A stretch of DNA of 64,000 bases from Pseudidiomarina marina (GCF_003987045.1 NZ_PIPZ01000001.1:434001-498000), one strand, 5' to 3'; positions 53,495 through 63,732 are shown, counted from the first letter of the stretch. Translations and numbers: made by a program. The notes: generated by a model not told the origin, from the letters alone.

Positions 53495-54424
53495 TCAACA
53501 AAAGTGAGTGACTGCGGCATTTAATGCCGCTAATAATGAACTTGGCTCGTGTCGCTGGGGGGCTTCTTGAGCGGCGCTGACATGATCAAAAACCGGTACT
53601 TGAAGCTGCTTATCGGGGTTATTGGTGATAACCGCATCAACCAGATTAAATCCAAGTTGATCGGTCATCCACTGCAACCGTTCACTCAGCGATAACTCAC
53701 CCGCAGGGCTATGTTCAGCAGCTAGATTATCAACAAATATGACAGGTGCTTTACTATCTGCGATAGTTTGCGCAAATTCGTCCACCAGCAACGGCGGCAT
53801 AACCGAAGTCAGAAAACTCCCAGGGCCGAGAATGATTAAATCGCTTCGACGAATATGCGCAAGCGCTTCGGGGGTTGGTGTTACTGGGTGCGACAAGCCG
53901 AGTTTTTTTGGCATCCGCAGCAATCCATCAACATGAAGTTCGCCAAAGCATTCGAGGCCATCATAGGTCGATGCCACCAAATCAACCGGCATTTCTGACA
54001 TTGGCAATAAGCGTGTATTAATATTCAATAAGCGACTTAATAATTGAATGCCGTCGAGGGGGCGCGCACTAATTTGATCGAGCGTATATAGAATTAAATT
54101 CCCCAAATTATGACCTTTTAACTCGTGATCTGAGCTAAATCGGAAGTTTAATACGTCGGCGGCAAGTGGATGCTGAGCAAGTTGTGACAAACAGTTTCGA
54201 ATGTCTCCCCATGCGATACACTCATGATGACGGCGTAACAAACCGCTGGCACCACCATCATCTGTGGTCGCGACGATGCCGATCAATCGACGTTCAAGAA
54301 AAGATAACGTCTTGAGTACTCGCCCCAGCCCATGCCCACCACCAATAGCGGTCACGCATTGCAATTGCGCAATCGCATGTGGGGTCGGATCAACTGGTGT
54401 TACCTGAACGTAATGCTGGTTCAT
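53495..54424 (-). CDS. YvcK/YbhK family gluconeogenesis factor (CofD-like)
   Basis: 309 residues of the YvcK family, which binds UDP-sugars and affects carbon flow and cell shape in Bacillus and Mycobacterium. The nucleotide-binding loop is IGGGHGLGRVLKTL, followed by the family signature TTDDGGASGLLRRHHECIAWGDIRNCLSQLA, HNLGNLILYTL and LGPGSFLTSVMPPLLV. It is immediately upstream of the M14 gene on the same strand (9-base gap), so the two are probably co-transcribed. Confidence 0.9.
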   Translation of the reverse strand: MNQHYVQVTPVDPTPHAIAQLQCVTAIGGGHGLGRVLKTLSFLERRLIGIVATTDDGGASGLLRRHHECIAWGDIRNCLSQLAQHPLAADVLNFRFSSDHELKGHNLGNLILYTLDQISARPLDGIQLLSRLLNINTRLLPMSEMPVDLVASTYDGLECFGELHVDGLLRMPKKLGLSHPVTPTPEALAHIRRSDLIILGPGSFLTSVMPPLLVDEFAQTIADSKAPVIFVDNLAAEHSPAGELSLSERLQWMTDQLGFNLVDAVITNNPDKQLQVPVFDHVSAAQEAPQRHEPSSLLAALNAAVTHFC

Positions 54425-54624
54425 GTTAGCTTCATGTTGTTGTCATAATCTGCGCTACTTTAAGCGCTAATGCATACACAATCAATGTTTCGGCTTAGCT
54501 AAATGCTGTGTTTAGGTGCGAATATTCACTTAATTTCAGCAACGTAAAAGGTGGGTAAATAGTTAGTTACAGTGAGATACCTTTGCTATAAATACTGCAA
54601 CTTTCATAGCACAAGAGGTGTTTT

Positions 54625-55590
54625 ATGTTACTGAATCGTAAGTTAACAACCTTGGCGGCCGTCATTACGACGTCTGCCTTACTTTCTGCGTGTGGTTCTG
54701 ATTCGAATGACTCGAACACCGCGATGTTTAGTTTGGGCGTGAGTGATGCGCCAGTGGATGCAGCGGATGAGGTATGGGCTTGCTTTCACAGTGTTGAGCT
54801 AGTGGGCAATCTGCAAGGCTCACAAACATTTACGATTGGCGAAGACACCAACACGATTGAAGCCAATGATGCCTGTTTGGATGCGGATGGTAATGTTATT
54901 CCGAATACTCGCGGTATTAACTTACTCGAGTTTACCGGTTCGGAATCAGAGGATTTGTTGTCTGGGGTTGAGGTGCCAGCCGGTACCTATGGTCAATTAC
55001 GTTTAGAAATGGCCGAAGGCTCATACGTACTTGTCGGTGAAGAGCGCATCCCACTGTCAGTGCCGTCGAATGAATTGAAGTTCGATAGCTTTACGCTCGA
55101 CGCCGGTAGCAACGTGGCGTACACAATCGAGTTCGATTTACGTCAAGCGTTGGTGAATCCGGTCGGTCAAGCTGGCTATTTCTTAAAACCACGTGGCGTG
55201 CGTTTAGTTGATAATATGGAAGTTGGTCACATTGAAGGAACGCTTGCTGAAGCGTTATTAATTGAGAACGACTGTACTGTCGCCCCGGCGGATACCAGTG
55301 AGCCAGTTGCCGCTGTTTATTTATATCCAGGCGCTGATGTCACGCTCGAAAGCATGGCAGATTTTGGCGGCACAGAAGAAACCGAAGCTTATGCAGCAAC
55401 GTCGGTTCTATTTGACGGTGCGGCGGCATATAACTTCGAAATCGGATTTGTCGCGGCGGGTGACTACACCGCAGCTTGGACTTGTAACACCACAGATGAC
55501 CCTGAAGCCGATGATGATATTGTGTTCATCGGTGCACAAAACGTTACTGTGGAAGCAGGTGAAACCGTTACGACCGTTACCATTGAGTAA
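54625..55590 (+). CDS. DUF4382 lipoprotein
   Basis: 321 residues. Signal and lipobox LLSAC place the lipidated Cys at residue 23. The DUF4382 domain follows: FSLGVSDAPVDAADEVWACFHSVEL, GINLLEFTGSESEDLLSGVEVPAGTYGQLRLEMAEG. The C-terminal part resembles a transthyretin-like beta-sandwich (VAAVYLYPGADVTLESMADFGGT, VEAGETVTTVTIE). It is a surface or periplasmic protein of unknown function and has its own terminator. Acidic composition (many Asp/Glu) fits a secreted protein of a marine bacterium. Confidence 0.87.
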   Translation: MLLNRKLTTLAAVITTSALLSACGSDSNDSNTAMFSLGVSDAPVDAADEVWACFHSVELVGNLQGSQTFTIGEDTNTIEANDACLDADGNVIPNTRGINLLEFTGSESEDLLSGVEVPAGTYGQLRLEMAEGSYVLVGEERIPLSVPSNELKFDSFTLDAGSNVAYTIEFDLRQALVNPVGQAGYFLKPRGVRLVDNMEVGHIEGTLAEALLIENDCTVAPADTSEPVAAVYLYPGADVTLESMADFGGTEETEAYAATSVLFDGAAAYNFEIGFVAAGDYTAAWTCNTTDDPEADDDIVFIGAQNVTVEAGETVTTVTIE

Positions 55591-55620
55591 TTGAGATTGA
55601 GCTTTTAATCTCTCCCGTTG

Positions 55621-55647
55621 AGCCTCCTTCATTGGGGGCTTTTTTTT
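55621..55647 (+). terminator. Intrinsic terminator after the DUF4382 gene
   Basis: AGCCTCC pairs with GGGGGCT (one G-T pair) around a short loop, then eight T. Ends the DUF4382 transcript. Confidence 0.82.
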
Positions 55648-55711
55648 GCCTTTTTTTCTGGGGCTATTCAAGCGATACTAAAGGCAATTTAAACCAAGTA
55701 CAGGGTATTTT

Positions 55712-56149
55712 ATGAAAGCGATAATGCTAGGCGCATTGCTGCTGCCGCTATCAGGGATGGCGGCTGATACGGTCGAATTATGTATCGATGAGCACCCGCA
55801 TCGTATTCAGGTAGAAATAGCCGACACGTTCGAGTCGCGAGCGCGTGGTTTAATGGGGCGTGAATCACTCGCCGAACATGCCGGTATGTGGTTCAAATAT
55901 ACCTCCGAGCGGCCCGCGACCGCAGGCTTTTGGATGTATAACACATTGATACCACTCGATATCGCCTATTTAGACAGCGATATGAAAATTGTATCCATCA
56001 TTACCATGGAACCTTGCCCGAGTATTGATCCCAATCGTTGTCCAGCCTATCGACCTGGCGTCCCGTATTATGGTGCTGTTGAACTAAATAAAGGTTATTT
56101 TGAACGCTTTAATATTGGTTTAGGGCGCAAATTCAAACAGTGTGAATAA
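55712..56149 (+). CDS. DUF192 family exported protein
   Basis: 145 residues: a short signal peptide (MKAIMLGALLLPLSGMAA) and a DUF192 domain, RARGLMGRESLAEHAGMWFKYTSERPATAGFWMYNTLIPLDIAYLDSDMKIVSI. Members are small beta-fold proteins of unknown function, often at the outer face of the inner membrane. AAGGAG, the ribosome site of the M28 gene, overlaps its stop, so the two are likely co-transcribed. Confidence 0.87.
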   Translation: MKAIMLGALLLPLSGMAADTVELCIDEHPHRIQVEIADTFESRARGLMGRESLAEHAGMWFKYTSERPATAGFWMYNTLIPLDIAYLDSDMKIVSIITMEPCPSIDPNRCPAYRPGVPYYGAVELNKGYFERFNIGLGRKFKQCE

Positions 56150-56162
56150 GGAGAATTATAAA

Positions 56163-57830
56163 ATGAAACACCTCTCGGTACTTGCTGCCGTCGGATTGAT
56201 GCTCGCTGCATGCAGTCCGGCTGAGCAGAGCAGTACAGGCGAACAACCTCACGCAAGTGTAGATCCATATAGTTTTAACGAGAACTACACCAGTTACTTA
56301 GAAACTTTAAGCTCTGACGAGTTTGAAGGGCGTGCACCAGCCTCTGAAGGCGAAAAGAAAACTGTTGCATTTGTTGAGGGAAAATTTCGTGAATGGGGTT
56401 TAAAGCCTTACGACTCGGAAAACAATAATTATCAACAACAAGTTCCTTTAGTACGTATGTTGCCAACCCAAGTTTCAGCAATGAGTTTTAGTGCAGATGA
56501 CCTCGATTCGTTTGAGTACCGCACAGAAATGATGGCTTGGAGCCCGCGTGTGCAAGAAGACATTGAACTCGATAACAGTGAGATGGTGTTCGTCGGTTAC
56601 GGTATTGTGGCGCCAGAATTTGGCTGGAACGATTATGAAGGTCTCAATGTTGAAGGCAAAACCGTGGTCATGCTCGTAAATGATCCTGGTTTCGATACGC
56701 AAGATCCTGAAGTGTTTAATGGCAAGGCGATGACTTATTACGGTCGCTGGACATACAAGTTTGAAGAAGCGGCTCGGCAGGGTGCTGCTGGCGCTATTGT
56801 TATCCACGAAACAGGGCCTGCGGGCTATGGCTGGGGTGTTATAGCCGGGGGCTCACCGATGCGTTTCGATTTAGCTCGCGAGAATAAAAATATGGATCGC
56901 GTGGCTATTGAAGGTTGGATTACTGAGGAAAGCGCAGACACCTTATTTGCGCGCCTTGGCAGTAGTTACCAAGAAATGCGCGAGGCCGCTCAACAACCTG
57001 ATTTTAAACCGGTAACGTTAGACACGGGCATGTCGATTCGTGTGGCTACTAAGTTTGATTACCTCAACTCGCCGAATTTAATTGGTTATATTGAAGGCAA
57101 ATCAAAACCTGAAGAACACGTAATTTATATGGCGCATTGGGACCACATGGGGGTTGACCCGATTAATCCTGATGACGGTATTTATAATGGTGCGCAGGAT
57201 AATGCGAGTGGTACTGCTGGGGTTATGGCATTAGCAGAGTTTTTCGCCAGTCAGCCACAACCAGAGCGTTCTATTGTGTTTGTATTAGTTACTGCTGAAG
57301 AGCGAGGCTTGCTCGGCTCTGATTGGTATGCAGATAACCCAATGCTGCCGTTGAGCAAAGCTGTTGGTGGTATTAACACTGACGTACTTAACGTTTATGG
57401 TCCAATGCGCGACATGGTTGTTGTCGGCCATGGTAATTCTGAAATGGAAGAATATCTTGCCAAGTACGTTGCGGAGCAAGATCGTTATATCGCTCCGGAG
57501 CCTACACCCGAAGCGGGTTCATTTTATCGCTCAGATCATTTCAACTTGGCGAAGCGCGGTGTACCAATGTTGTACGCGAAAGGCGGTAACGACCACATTG
57601 AGTTTGGTGAAGAATATGGTAAACAGAAACGAGCTGACTATGTTCGTGACGCCTATCATAAACCAGCGGATGAGTTTGATCCTGAGTGGGATTTGCGCGG
57701 TGTGCAGCAAGATTTATGGCTGTACTACTGGGTTGGGCAGGAGTTGGCAAATAGCGATGAATGGCCAAACTGGTATCCAGGAAATGAATTCCGTGGTATT
57801 CGCGACGCTAGCGCTAGTGAACGCCAATAA
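56163..57830 (+). CDS. M28 family metallopeptidase (lipoprotein)
   Basis: 555 residues: a lipobox (LMLAAC, Cys at residue 17), a PA-domain-like insert (VEGKTVVMLVNDPGF … AARQGAAGAIVIHETG) and an M28 aminopeptidase domain with zinc ligands in YMAHWDHMGVDP (His-Asp), GAQDNASGTAG (Asp), VTAEERGLLGS (Glu-Glu) and YRSDHFNLAKRG (Asp-His). It trims peptides in the periplasm or at the surface. The ATG at 56163 is 9 bases after AAGGAG and begins the lipoprotein signal; an earlier in-frame codon adds seven residues. Ends at a strong terminator. Confidence 0.93.
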   Translation: MKHLSVLAAVGLMLAACSPAEQSSTGEQPHASVDPYSFNENYTSYLETLSSDEFEGRAPASEGEKKTVAFVEGKFREWGLKPYDSENNNYQQQVPLVRMLPTQVSAMSFSADDLDSFEYRTEMMAWSPRVQEDIELDNSEMVFVGYGIVAPEFGWNDYEGLNVEGKTVVMLVNDPGFDTQDPEVFNGKAMTYYGRWTYKFEEAARQGAAGAIVIHETGPAGYGWGVIAGGSPMRFDLARENKNMDRVAIEGWITEESADTLFARLGSSYQEMREAAQQPDFKPVTLDTGMSIRVATKFDYLNSPNLIGYIEGKSKPEEHVIYMAHWDHMGVDPINPDDGIYNGAQDNASGTAGVMALAEFFASQPQPERSIVFVLVTAEERGLLGSDWYADNPMLPLSKAVGGINTDVLNVYGPMRDMVVVGHGNSEMEEYLAKYVAEQDRYIAPEPTPEAGSFYRSDHFNLAKRGVPMLYAKGGNDHIEFGEEYGKQKRADYVRDAYHKPADEFDPEWDLRGVQQDLWLYYWVGQELANSDEWPNWYPGNEFRGIRDASASERQ

Positions 57831-57845
57831 CTGACGTTAAATGTG

Positions 57846-57886
57846 AACGGTAATGAGACGATGATTGATCTCATTACCGTTTTTTT
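57846..57886 (+). terminator. Intrinsic terminator after the M28 gene
   Basis: Stem ACGGTAATGAGA paired with TCTCATTACCGT around a 10-base loop, followed by seven T. The next gene's GTG start is 10 bases beyond the T-tract. Confidence 0.9.
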
Positions 57887-57896
57887 ATGGTGATTT

Positions 57897-58415
57897 GTGA
57901 TTTCCATTGCTGAATTATTCGGATTATTTGCGCTGATTGCGAATTTTATTGCCTACCGCCAAAGTACGGCAAATCGTTATCGCATTGTTAGCGCCTGTGC
58001 TCTTGGCGCACTGTCATTGCATTTTTTTATGTTAGGCGCAATTGCAGGGTGCGTTGTCACCGCCATTGCGGTTGTACGGAATATTATTGCCCTACGTTGG
58101 CGCGGGCCTCTGGTGCTGTGGGGCTTTGTCCTCGTTAATTTCGTATTTTTAGGTTGGGAGCTAACAACCGATGCGCCGATAGTGCCGCTATTGGTGGCGT
58201 ACACTTCATCAATTATTTTTACGGTTGGCTCGATTGTGCTCAATGATCCGCACCGCATTCGGCAATGGTTTTTGCTAGCTGAATTGCTAGGTTTAGCTTA
58301 TGCAATCATGGTGGGTAGCGTGTCGGGCACGGTGTTTAATATTGTGAATTTAACCAGCATCGTTCTTAAATTGTTACAAGATCATCGCCGCGGACGCTTG
58401 TCTGAACCAAATTGA
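57897..58415 (+). CDS. YgjV-like inner membrane protein
   Basis: 172 residues with about five to six helices (AELFGLFALIANFIAYRQ, VSACALGALSLHFFMLGAIAGCVVTAIAVVRNII, LVLWGFVLVNFVFLGWEL, LLVAYTSSIIFTVGSIVL). The LFALIANFIAYRQ opening and ALRWRGP loop fit the YgjV family, whose role is unknown. The GTG at 57897 is the first codon in the frame that starts the first helix. There is no good ribosome site; the M28 terminator ends 10 bases before it. Confidence 0.75.
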   Translation: MISIAELFGLFALIANFIAYRQSTANRYRIVSACALGALSLHFFMLGAIAGCVVTAIAVVRNIIALRWRGPLVLWGFVLVNFVFLGWELTTDAPIVPLLVAYTSSIIFTVGSIVLNDPHRIRQWFLLAELLGLAYAIMVGSVSGTVFNIVNLTSIVLKLLQDHRRGRLSEPN

Positions 58416-58467
58416 TCCCAATATAGTCTTAAAGAACGCGATACATTTACAATGAAGTGAAAAGACA

Positions 58468-58809
58468 ATGCTGATATACATTCGACAGTGGCAGAACAAA
58501 ATCAAACCGCAACCGGGAGCGAATCCATTTATTGTCGTGCTCAGTTGGCTACTATTTGGTTTGTTGTTAGTGGTTGGACTAAGCTTGGGTTTGCTAATGC
58601 TACTATTCGGTTGGATTTTGCTACTGCCGTTGATGTGGCGTAAACGTCGTGAAATGAAACAGATGTGGCAATTCACCAAGGCAACTCGCCAAGCGCAACA
58701 ACAAGCACGTCGCCACTATCAACAGCAACGCGAGCAACAACAAAACCGCCAAGACAGTTCAGTTATCGAAGGCGAGTATCAAGTAAAGGACAGTGACGAA
58801 CGTCGCTAA
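58468..58809 (+). CDS. Small hypothetical membrane protein
   Basis: 113 residues: two close hydrophobic segments (IVVLSWLLFGLLLVVGLSLGLLMLLFGWILLLPLMW) followed by a Gln/Arg-rich, probably coiled-coil tail (ATRQAQQQARRHYQQQREQQQNRQ) and the ending SSVIEGEYQVKDSDERR, a short acidic motif seen at the end of several small membrane proteins of this group. I do not recognise the family by name. It lies 52 bases after the YgjV-like gene. Confidence 0.7.
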   Translation: MLIYIRQWQNKIKPQPGANPFIVVLSWLLFGLLLVVGLSLGLLMLLFGWILLLPLMWRKRREMKQMWQFTKATRQAQQQARRHYQQQREQQQNRQDSSVIEGEYQVKDSDERR

Positions 58810-58811
58810 AT

Positions 58812-59336
58812 TTAAGCGTGGCGTTGTGGCTGGTGGCGTTTACGTTGCCAGCGACGATACACCAGCTTACAACCGCCGATACAGCCATCGAATATGAATA
58901 CCGCGAGTAGGGCGGCAATGACGCCTGAAAACACTGCCTGACGCGTTAGAGGTACGTTAAAGCTGTATGCACGCCAGGTGTTATCAACCATTTCACGGTT
59001 TGCTTCAGTCGCGACAAACCAAAGCTGTTTCAAATAGCCTTGTTGTAACTGTTGCTGTTCGTGGCGGTACAAATCAACACGCTGTATTAATTCACGAATC
59101 GGTACAGCCTCATCTTTAAAGACCGGGTTATCGCTTTCTTCGTGCATTTGAATTAGTGCATTCATATCGCCGTTTAAGTACTTATCGGCAATCTGTTGAT
59201 ACTCTTTGTAATACACCATTGCTTCTGTTAGCTGCGAATCCAATCGCTGCTGATATTGAGTGATAAAATTTGGTACCTGAACCCCAATCAATACAGCGAC
59301 TAAAGCAATGGCTAAAACAAAATAACGATGCAGCAT
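58812..59336 (-). CDS. DUF2937 family protein
   Basis: 174 residues with N- and C-terminal membrane helices (YFVLAIALVAVLIGVQVP, AVFSGVIAALLAVFIFDGCIGG) and a Gln/Glu-rich helical middle. VQVPNFITQYQQRLDSQLTEA matches the DUF2937 opening. Function is unknown. The ATG directly abuts the T-tract of the terminator upstream and has no ribosome site. Its 3' end meets the preceding gene tail-to-tail with a 2-base gap. Confidence 0.78.
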   Translation of the reverse strand: MLHRYFVLAIALVAVLIGVQVPNFITQYQQRLDSQLTEAMVYYKEYQQIADKYLNGDMNALIQMHEESDNPVFKDEAVPIRELIQRVDLYRHEQQQLQQGYLKQLWFVATEANREMVDNTWRAYSFNVPLTRQAVFSGVIAALLAVFIFDGCIGGCKLVYRRWQRKRHQPQRHA

Positions 59337-59370
59337 AAAAAAAGGTTGAGTGGCAGAACACCACTCAACC
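59337..59370 (-). terminator. Intrinsic terminator after the RND pump genes
   Basis: On the - strand: GGTTGAGTGG, a 7-base loop, CCACTCAACC, then seven T. It ends the efflux operon. The T-tract is joined directly to the ATG of the DUF2937 gene. Confidence 0.88.
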
Positions 59371-59404
59371 TTAGCACGTTCTTATTTAAGGCTGCTAGTC
59401 CCTA

Positions 59405-62400
59405 TTAGTCCTCGTATGGCGGCTTGGGAGGGAATGTCCGTCGCACAATATAGAACAGGAGTGGAACAAAGAAGATGGCTAAGATAGTACCACCTAACAT
59501 TCCTCCGATAACACCTGTACCAATTGCTTGACGACTTACCGCGCCTGCACCCGTTGATAATGCTAGCGGGAGCACACCAAAAGTAAAGGCTAATGAGGTC
59601 ATTAGAATAGGGCGTAAACGTAAACGCACTGCTTCGAGTGTCGCTTGCAAAAGCTCTTTTCCTTGGGCTTGTAAATCTTTTGCAAATTCAACAATGAGTA
59701 TCGCGTTACGTGCCGATACACCCACCGTCGTTAACAAACCAACTTGGAAATACACATCGTTCTCAAGGCCACGCATTGTTGCTGCAATGACCGCGCCAAG
59801 AATACCAAGCGGAACGACGAGCATAACTGAAAACGGAATTGACCAACTTTCGTACAACGCCGCTAAGCATAAGAATACAATCAGAAGCGATAGGGCATAC
59901 AACAATGGTGCCTGATCGCCTGACGTACGTTCCTCTAATGAAATGCCCGTCCATTCAAAGCCGATACCTTGAGGTAACTGCGCAATGAGCTCTTCCATTT
60001 TTCGCATGGCATCACCCGATGAGTAACCAGATGCTGCTTCACCTTGAATATTCATCGAAGGTACGCCGTTGTAGCGTTCAAGACGCTGTGGCCCGAAATC
60101 CCAATGAGCAGTTGAGAACGAGGCAAACGATACCATTTCACCCGTCGCATTGCGGACATACCACTTACCGATATCAGACGGGGTCATACGCGCTTCTGGA
60201 ATACCCTGCAGATAAACCTTCTTCACTCGACCGCGATCGACAAAGTCGTTGACATAGGTCGTACCAAAAGCATTAGATAAGGTTGCATTAATATCGCTGA
60301 TGCTTAACCCCAATGCTTTTGCTTTCTCATAATCAACGTCAACACGGAGTTGAGCGGTATCTTCGAGGCCGTTTGGTCGCACTCCTGAAAGCATTGGCTC
60401 TTCCGCGGCCATTCCAAGCAACTGGTTGCGCGCTTCAAGCAAGCCTTCGTGACCGAGACCACCGCGATCTTGAATATATAAGTTGAAACCACTTGCGGTG
60501 CCAAGTTCAGGAATCGACGGAAGGTTGAAGGCAAACACCATCGCTTCGCGAATTTGCGCGAAATAGCCAAAGGCCTGACCAATAATGGCATCAATTTGTA
60601 GCTCCGGTGACGTTCGCTCACTCCAATCCTCTAATCGGACGAACGCGAGTCCAGAGTTTTGACCTTGACCGCTGAAACTAAAACCAACAACTGAGAAGAT
60701 CGAACGAATACCTTGCGCTTCTTCAAGATAATAATCTTCGATTTTGGTCATGGTTTCGCGTGATTGCTCTTGCGTTGCACCCGAAGGTAATTGCATTTGT
60801 GTCAGAAATACGCCGCGATCTTCATTGGGTATGAAGGAACTTGGCATGCGTGCAAACAAGAAACCCAATACCACGACAAGCCCGAGGTAAATGACGACAA
60901 AACGTACGCTTCGTTTAATAATCGATTGTACGGAGTTCGTGTATTTTTTCGTTGCACGTTCTAGGTTGCGGTTAAACCAGCCGAGAATACCTTTGGCTTC
61001 ATGATCGTGATTGAGAGGCTTAAGTATCGTCGCACACAATGACGGTGTGAAGATAATGGCCACTAATACGGATAATGACATCGCAGAAATAATCGTTATC
61101 GAGAACTGGCGATAAACCGCACCGGTCGAACCACCGAAGAAAGCCATGGGCACAAATACGGCGGCCATAACGAGGCCAATCGCGACGAGGGCGCCGGTAA
61201 TTTGTTGCATCGACTTAATCGTTGCCTGTCGCGGTGTGAGCTTTTCTTCGCTCATTAAACGCTCAACGTTCTCAACAACAACAATGGCATCGTCAACCAA
61301 AAGACCTATCGCTAGTACTAAACCAAACATCGTCAAGGTATTAATCGAGAAACCCAGCACGGACATGATGCCGAATGTACCAAGCAGAACGACTGGAATG
61401 GCGAGTGACGGGATGATTGTCGCGCGCAGATTTTGCAAGAAGATGAACATCAAGATGAAAACCAAAACAACGGCTTCAAATAGAATTTTCACCACTTCTT
61501 TAATCGAAATTTCCACGAATGGCGTGGTGTCGTAAGGAATAACTAGCTCAACGCCTTCGGGGAAGAATTGCTCTAAGTCGGCTAGTTTTGCCTTGACCGC
61601 TTCAGCCGTATCAAGTGCGTTAGCGCCCGTTGCAAGGTTGACTGCAAGGCCGCTTGCTGCTTGTCGGTTATAGCGTGCAATGGTGCCGTAATCTTGGCCA
61701 CCGAGTTCAACTTCAGCAACATCTCCAACGGTGACTTTTGAGCCATCGCTATTGACGCGCAACAGTACATCTTCAAACTGTTCAACAGTTTCGAGCCGCG
61801 TTTGGGCGATAATCGATGCAGTAAGGCGCTGATTTTCAACGGCTGGTGTACCGCCAATTTGACCAGCAGCAACTTGGTTGTTTTGCTCACGAAGTGCCAT
61901 GACTACGTCTAAGGTACTCATGTTGTAGCGAACCAGTTTATCCGGATCGAGCCAGATACGCATGGCATATGGCGCACCAAACAATCGGACGTTACCAACG
62001 CCCGGGGTCCGACTTATCGGGTCTTGCATGTTGCTTGCGATATAGTCGCCTAGGTCAATCTGAGTAATCTCTGGATTACTTGAGATGAGCGCTGCAACTA
62101 ACAAAAATGAGTTGTTCGACTTAGCTACAACAAGTCCCTGATTTTGCACTTCCTGTGGTAATAAAGGCAAAGCAAGTTGCAGTTTGTTCTGAACTTGAAC
62201 TTGCGCAATATCAGCGTCAGTACCAGCCTCGAAGGTGAGGGTTATACTCGCGTTTCCGGCAGAATCACTCGTTGATGAAAAGTATTTGAGGTTATCAATA
62301 CCGTTCATGTTTTGTTCAATAACCTGGGTCACGCTTTCTTCCAAGGTCGCTGCGGTAGCGCCTGGATAGCTTGCGTTAATCTGCACTGAAGGTGGTGCAA

Positions 62401-62512
62401 TTTCAGGATATTGTTCAACTGGTAGCTGCGTTACCGCTAGGCCACCAGCAAGCATGATGACGATAGCGATAACCCATGCGAATATTGGGCGATCGATAAA
62501 AAACTTAGCCAT
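59405..62512 (-). CDS. AcrB-like RND multidrug efflux transporter (HAE1)
   Basis: 1,035 residues, a full HAE1 pump (AcrB 1,049). [27 protein letters not shown] begins the first helix, with typical porter-domain sequences [24 protein letters not shown] and [16 protein letters not shown]. The proton relay is in [21 protein letters not shown] (Asp-Asp), with the partner lysine and Arg expected in the second half. A TolC-type outer-membrane partner is not in the window. The gene starts 4 bases after the adaptor stop. Confidence 0.95.
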   Translation of the reverse strand: MAKFFIDRPIFAWVIAIVIMLAGGLAVTQLPVEQYPEIAPPSVQINASYPGATAATLEESVTQVIEQNMNGIDNLKYFSSTSDSAGNASITLTFEAGTDADIAQVQVQNKLQLALPLLPQEVQNQGLVVAKSNNSFLLVAALISSNPEITQIDLGDYIASNMQDPISRTPGVGNVRLFGAPYAMRIWLDPDKLVRYNMSTLDVVMALREQNNQVAAGQIGGTPAVENQRLTASIIAQTRLETVEQFEDVLLRVNSDGSKVTVGDVAEVELGGQDYGTIARYNRQAASGLAVNLATGANALDTAEAVKAKLADLEQFFPEGVELVIPYDTTPFVEISIKEVVKILFEAVVLVFILMFIFLQNLRATIIPSLAIPVVLLGTFGIMSVLGFSINTLTMFGLVLAIGLLVDDAIVVVENVERLMSEEKLTPRQATIKSMQQITGALVAIGLVMAAVFVPMAFFGGSTGAVYRQFSITIISAMSLSVLVAIIFTPSLCATILKPLNHDHEAKGILGWFNRNLERATKKYTNSVQSIIKRSVRFVVIYLGLVVVLGFLFARMPSSFIPNEDRGVFLTQMQLPSGATQEQSRETMTKIEDYYLEEAQGIRSIFSVVGFSFSGQGQNSGLAFVRLEDWSERTSPELQIDAIIGQAFGYFAQIREAMVFAFNLPSIPELGTASGFNLYIQDRGGLGHEGLLEARNQLLGMAAEEPMLSGVRPNGLEDTAQLRVDVDYEKAKALGLSISDINATLSNAFGTTYVNDFVDRGRVKKVYLQGIPEARMTPSDIGKWYVRNATGEMVSFASFSTAHWDFGPQRLERYNGVPSMNIQGEAASGYSSGDAMRKMEELIAQLPQGIGFEWTGISLEERTSGDQAPLLYALSLLIVFLCLAALYESWSIPFSVMLVVPLGILGAVIAATMRGLENDVYFQVGLLTTVGVSARNAILIVEFAKDLQAQGKELLQATLEAVRLRLRPILMTSLAFTFGVLPLALSTGAGAVSRQAIGTGVIGGMLGGTILAIFFVPLLFYIVRRTFPPKPPYED

Positions 62513-62515
62513 GAT

Positions 62516-63661
62516 TTACTTCACTTCTTCAGTTTTTACAGGCATGCCAGGTTGAATTTTTTGCAACCCTTCAACAATCACTTGGTCACCTGCTTTTAAG
62601 CCATCCGTGACCACCCAATCGGTGCCGACAGTACGTTCTACTTGCAGATAGCGCTGCTCAACTTCACCTTTCGAATTCACAACAAAGGCAATGGCGCGAC
62701 CGCGAGGATCACGACTGACACCAGTTTGCGGGGCTAGTATTGCGTTCTTTAAGTTACCGGTTCCGACTTCAGCACGAACATACATGCCAGGCAAAATTGC
62801 ATGATTCGGGTTAGCGAGACGCGCCCGCAGTGTGATTGCGCTGGTTTGTGGGTCAACAGTCACTTCGTTGAAAAGTAATTCACCTTTGGTACTGAAGTTC
62901 CTGTTTTCACCAACTTGCACGGTAACTTCCGCACGGTTTTCCGAGTCGGTTTCGATGCGACCGTCGGCAATCGCTTGTTGCAAGGCTAGGTAATCACTTG
63001 TACTTTGCGCAATGTCGACATAAATTGGATCAAGCTGAGTGATAGTCGTTAGCGCTTGTGATTGGCCAACACTTAATAGCGCACCTTCAGTTAGCTGTGA
63101 GCGACCAATACGGCCATCAATCGGCGCTTTAACTTGGGTATATTCTAGGTTGAGCTCGGCGCGGGCTAAGTTGGCTTGAGCCACTTTTAGTTGCGCTTCT
63201 GCCTGTAAATAGGCGGCTTCAGCTTCATCAAAATCTTGTTGGCTGATTGCTTTATCCTGTAACAACTCTTGGCTTCGTTCGAAGCGTGACTTCGTTGACT
63301 TAACGGCAGCCTGAGCTCGTGCGGTTTCAGCTTTTGCGCTAGCAAGATCGGCTTCGAACATGGCGGCATCAATTTGGTATAACTGTTGGCCAGCAGTGAC
63401 CATCGAACCTTCCTCGAATAAACGCTTTTCGAGAATACCACTTACTTGCGGGCGAACTTCCGCTACTCGAAATGCACTTGCACGACCTGGAAGGGTAGTG
63501 GTTAAATCAACATCACGTGTGCTAATGGTGACAACGCCAACAGTCATTTGCTGTTGTTGAGCTGCGTCTTGTGCGTTTTGCTCGGCATCGCCACAACTAG
63601 CTAGCAAAATAGAGCTTGCTAACACAGATACGAACAACGGCTTACGAAAACGTTGTTGCAT
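62516..63661 (-). CDS. AcrA-like RND periplasmic adaptor (lipoprotein)
   Basis: 381 residues of the membrane-fusion family: lipobox LLASC (Cys at 23), barrel-sandwich half-motif RVAEVRPQVSGILEKRLFEEGSMVTAGQQLYQID, an alpha-hairpin (SAKAETARAQAAVKSTKSRFERSQELLQDKAISQQDFDEAEAAYLQAEAQLKVAQANLARAELNLEYTQV) and the returning lipoyl half KAPIDGRIGRSQLTEGALL. It bridges the inner-membrane pump and an outer-membrane channel. An AcrR-type operator sits in its promoter. Confidence 0.95.
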   Translation of the reverse strand: MQQRFRKPLFVSVLASSILLASCGDAEQNAQDAAQQQQMTVGVVTISTRDVDLTTTLPGRASAFRVAEVRPQVSGILEKRLFEEGSMVTAGQQLYQIDAAMFEADLASAKAETARAQAAVKSTKSRFERSQELLQDKAISQQDFDEAEAAYLQAEAQLKVAQANLARAELNLEYTQVKAPIDGRIGRSQLTEGALLSVGQSQALTTITQLDPIYVDIAQSTSDYLALQQAIADGRIETDSENRAEVTVQVGENRNFSTKGELLFNEVTVDPQTSAITLRARLANPNHAILPGMYVRAEVGTGNLKNAILAPQTGVSRDPRGRAIAFVVNSKGEVEQRYLQVERTVGTDWVVTDGLKAGDQVIVEGLQKIQPGMPVKTEEVK

Positions 63662-63702
63662 GTAAATACCTCGTATTTGGTTAATGATTTTTAATGCCGC
63701 TA

Positions 63703-63732
63703 ATTATACATACATTCATGTATGTTTGTAAG
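63703..63732 (-). promoter_or_regulatory. Efflux operon promoter with AcrR-type operator
   Basis: On the - strand: -35 CTTACA (63727-63732, 4 of 6), 18-base spacer, then a perfect TATAAT (-10, 63703-63708). The spacer is occupied by the palindrome ACATACATTCATGTATGT (63708-63725), 8-base arms around TC, closely resembling the E. coli AcrR site (TACATACATT…AATGTATGTA). A TetR-family repressor bound here would block the adaptor-pump operon, which starts 41 bases downstream of the -10. Confidence 0.8.

Noticed and set aside
57364-57834. 156-residue frame inside the M28 gene
   Set aside because: It overlaps a clear metallopeptidase domain in another frame, has a basic random-looking composition and no ribosome site.
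61146-61535. 129-residue + strand frame rich in Thr/Ser/Ile
   Set aside because: It is antisense to conserved membrane helices of the AcrB-like pump; no start signal and no recognisable domain.
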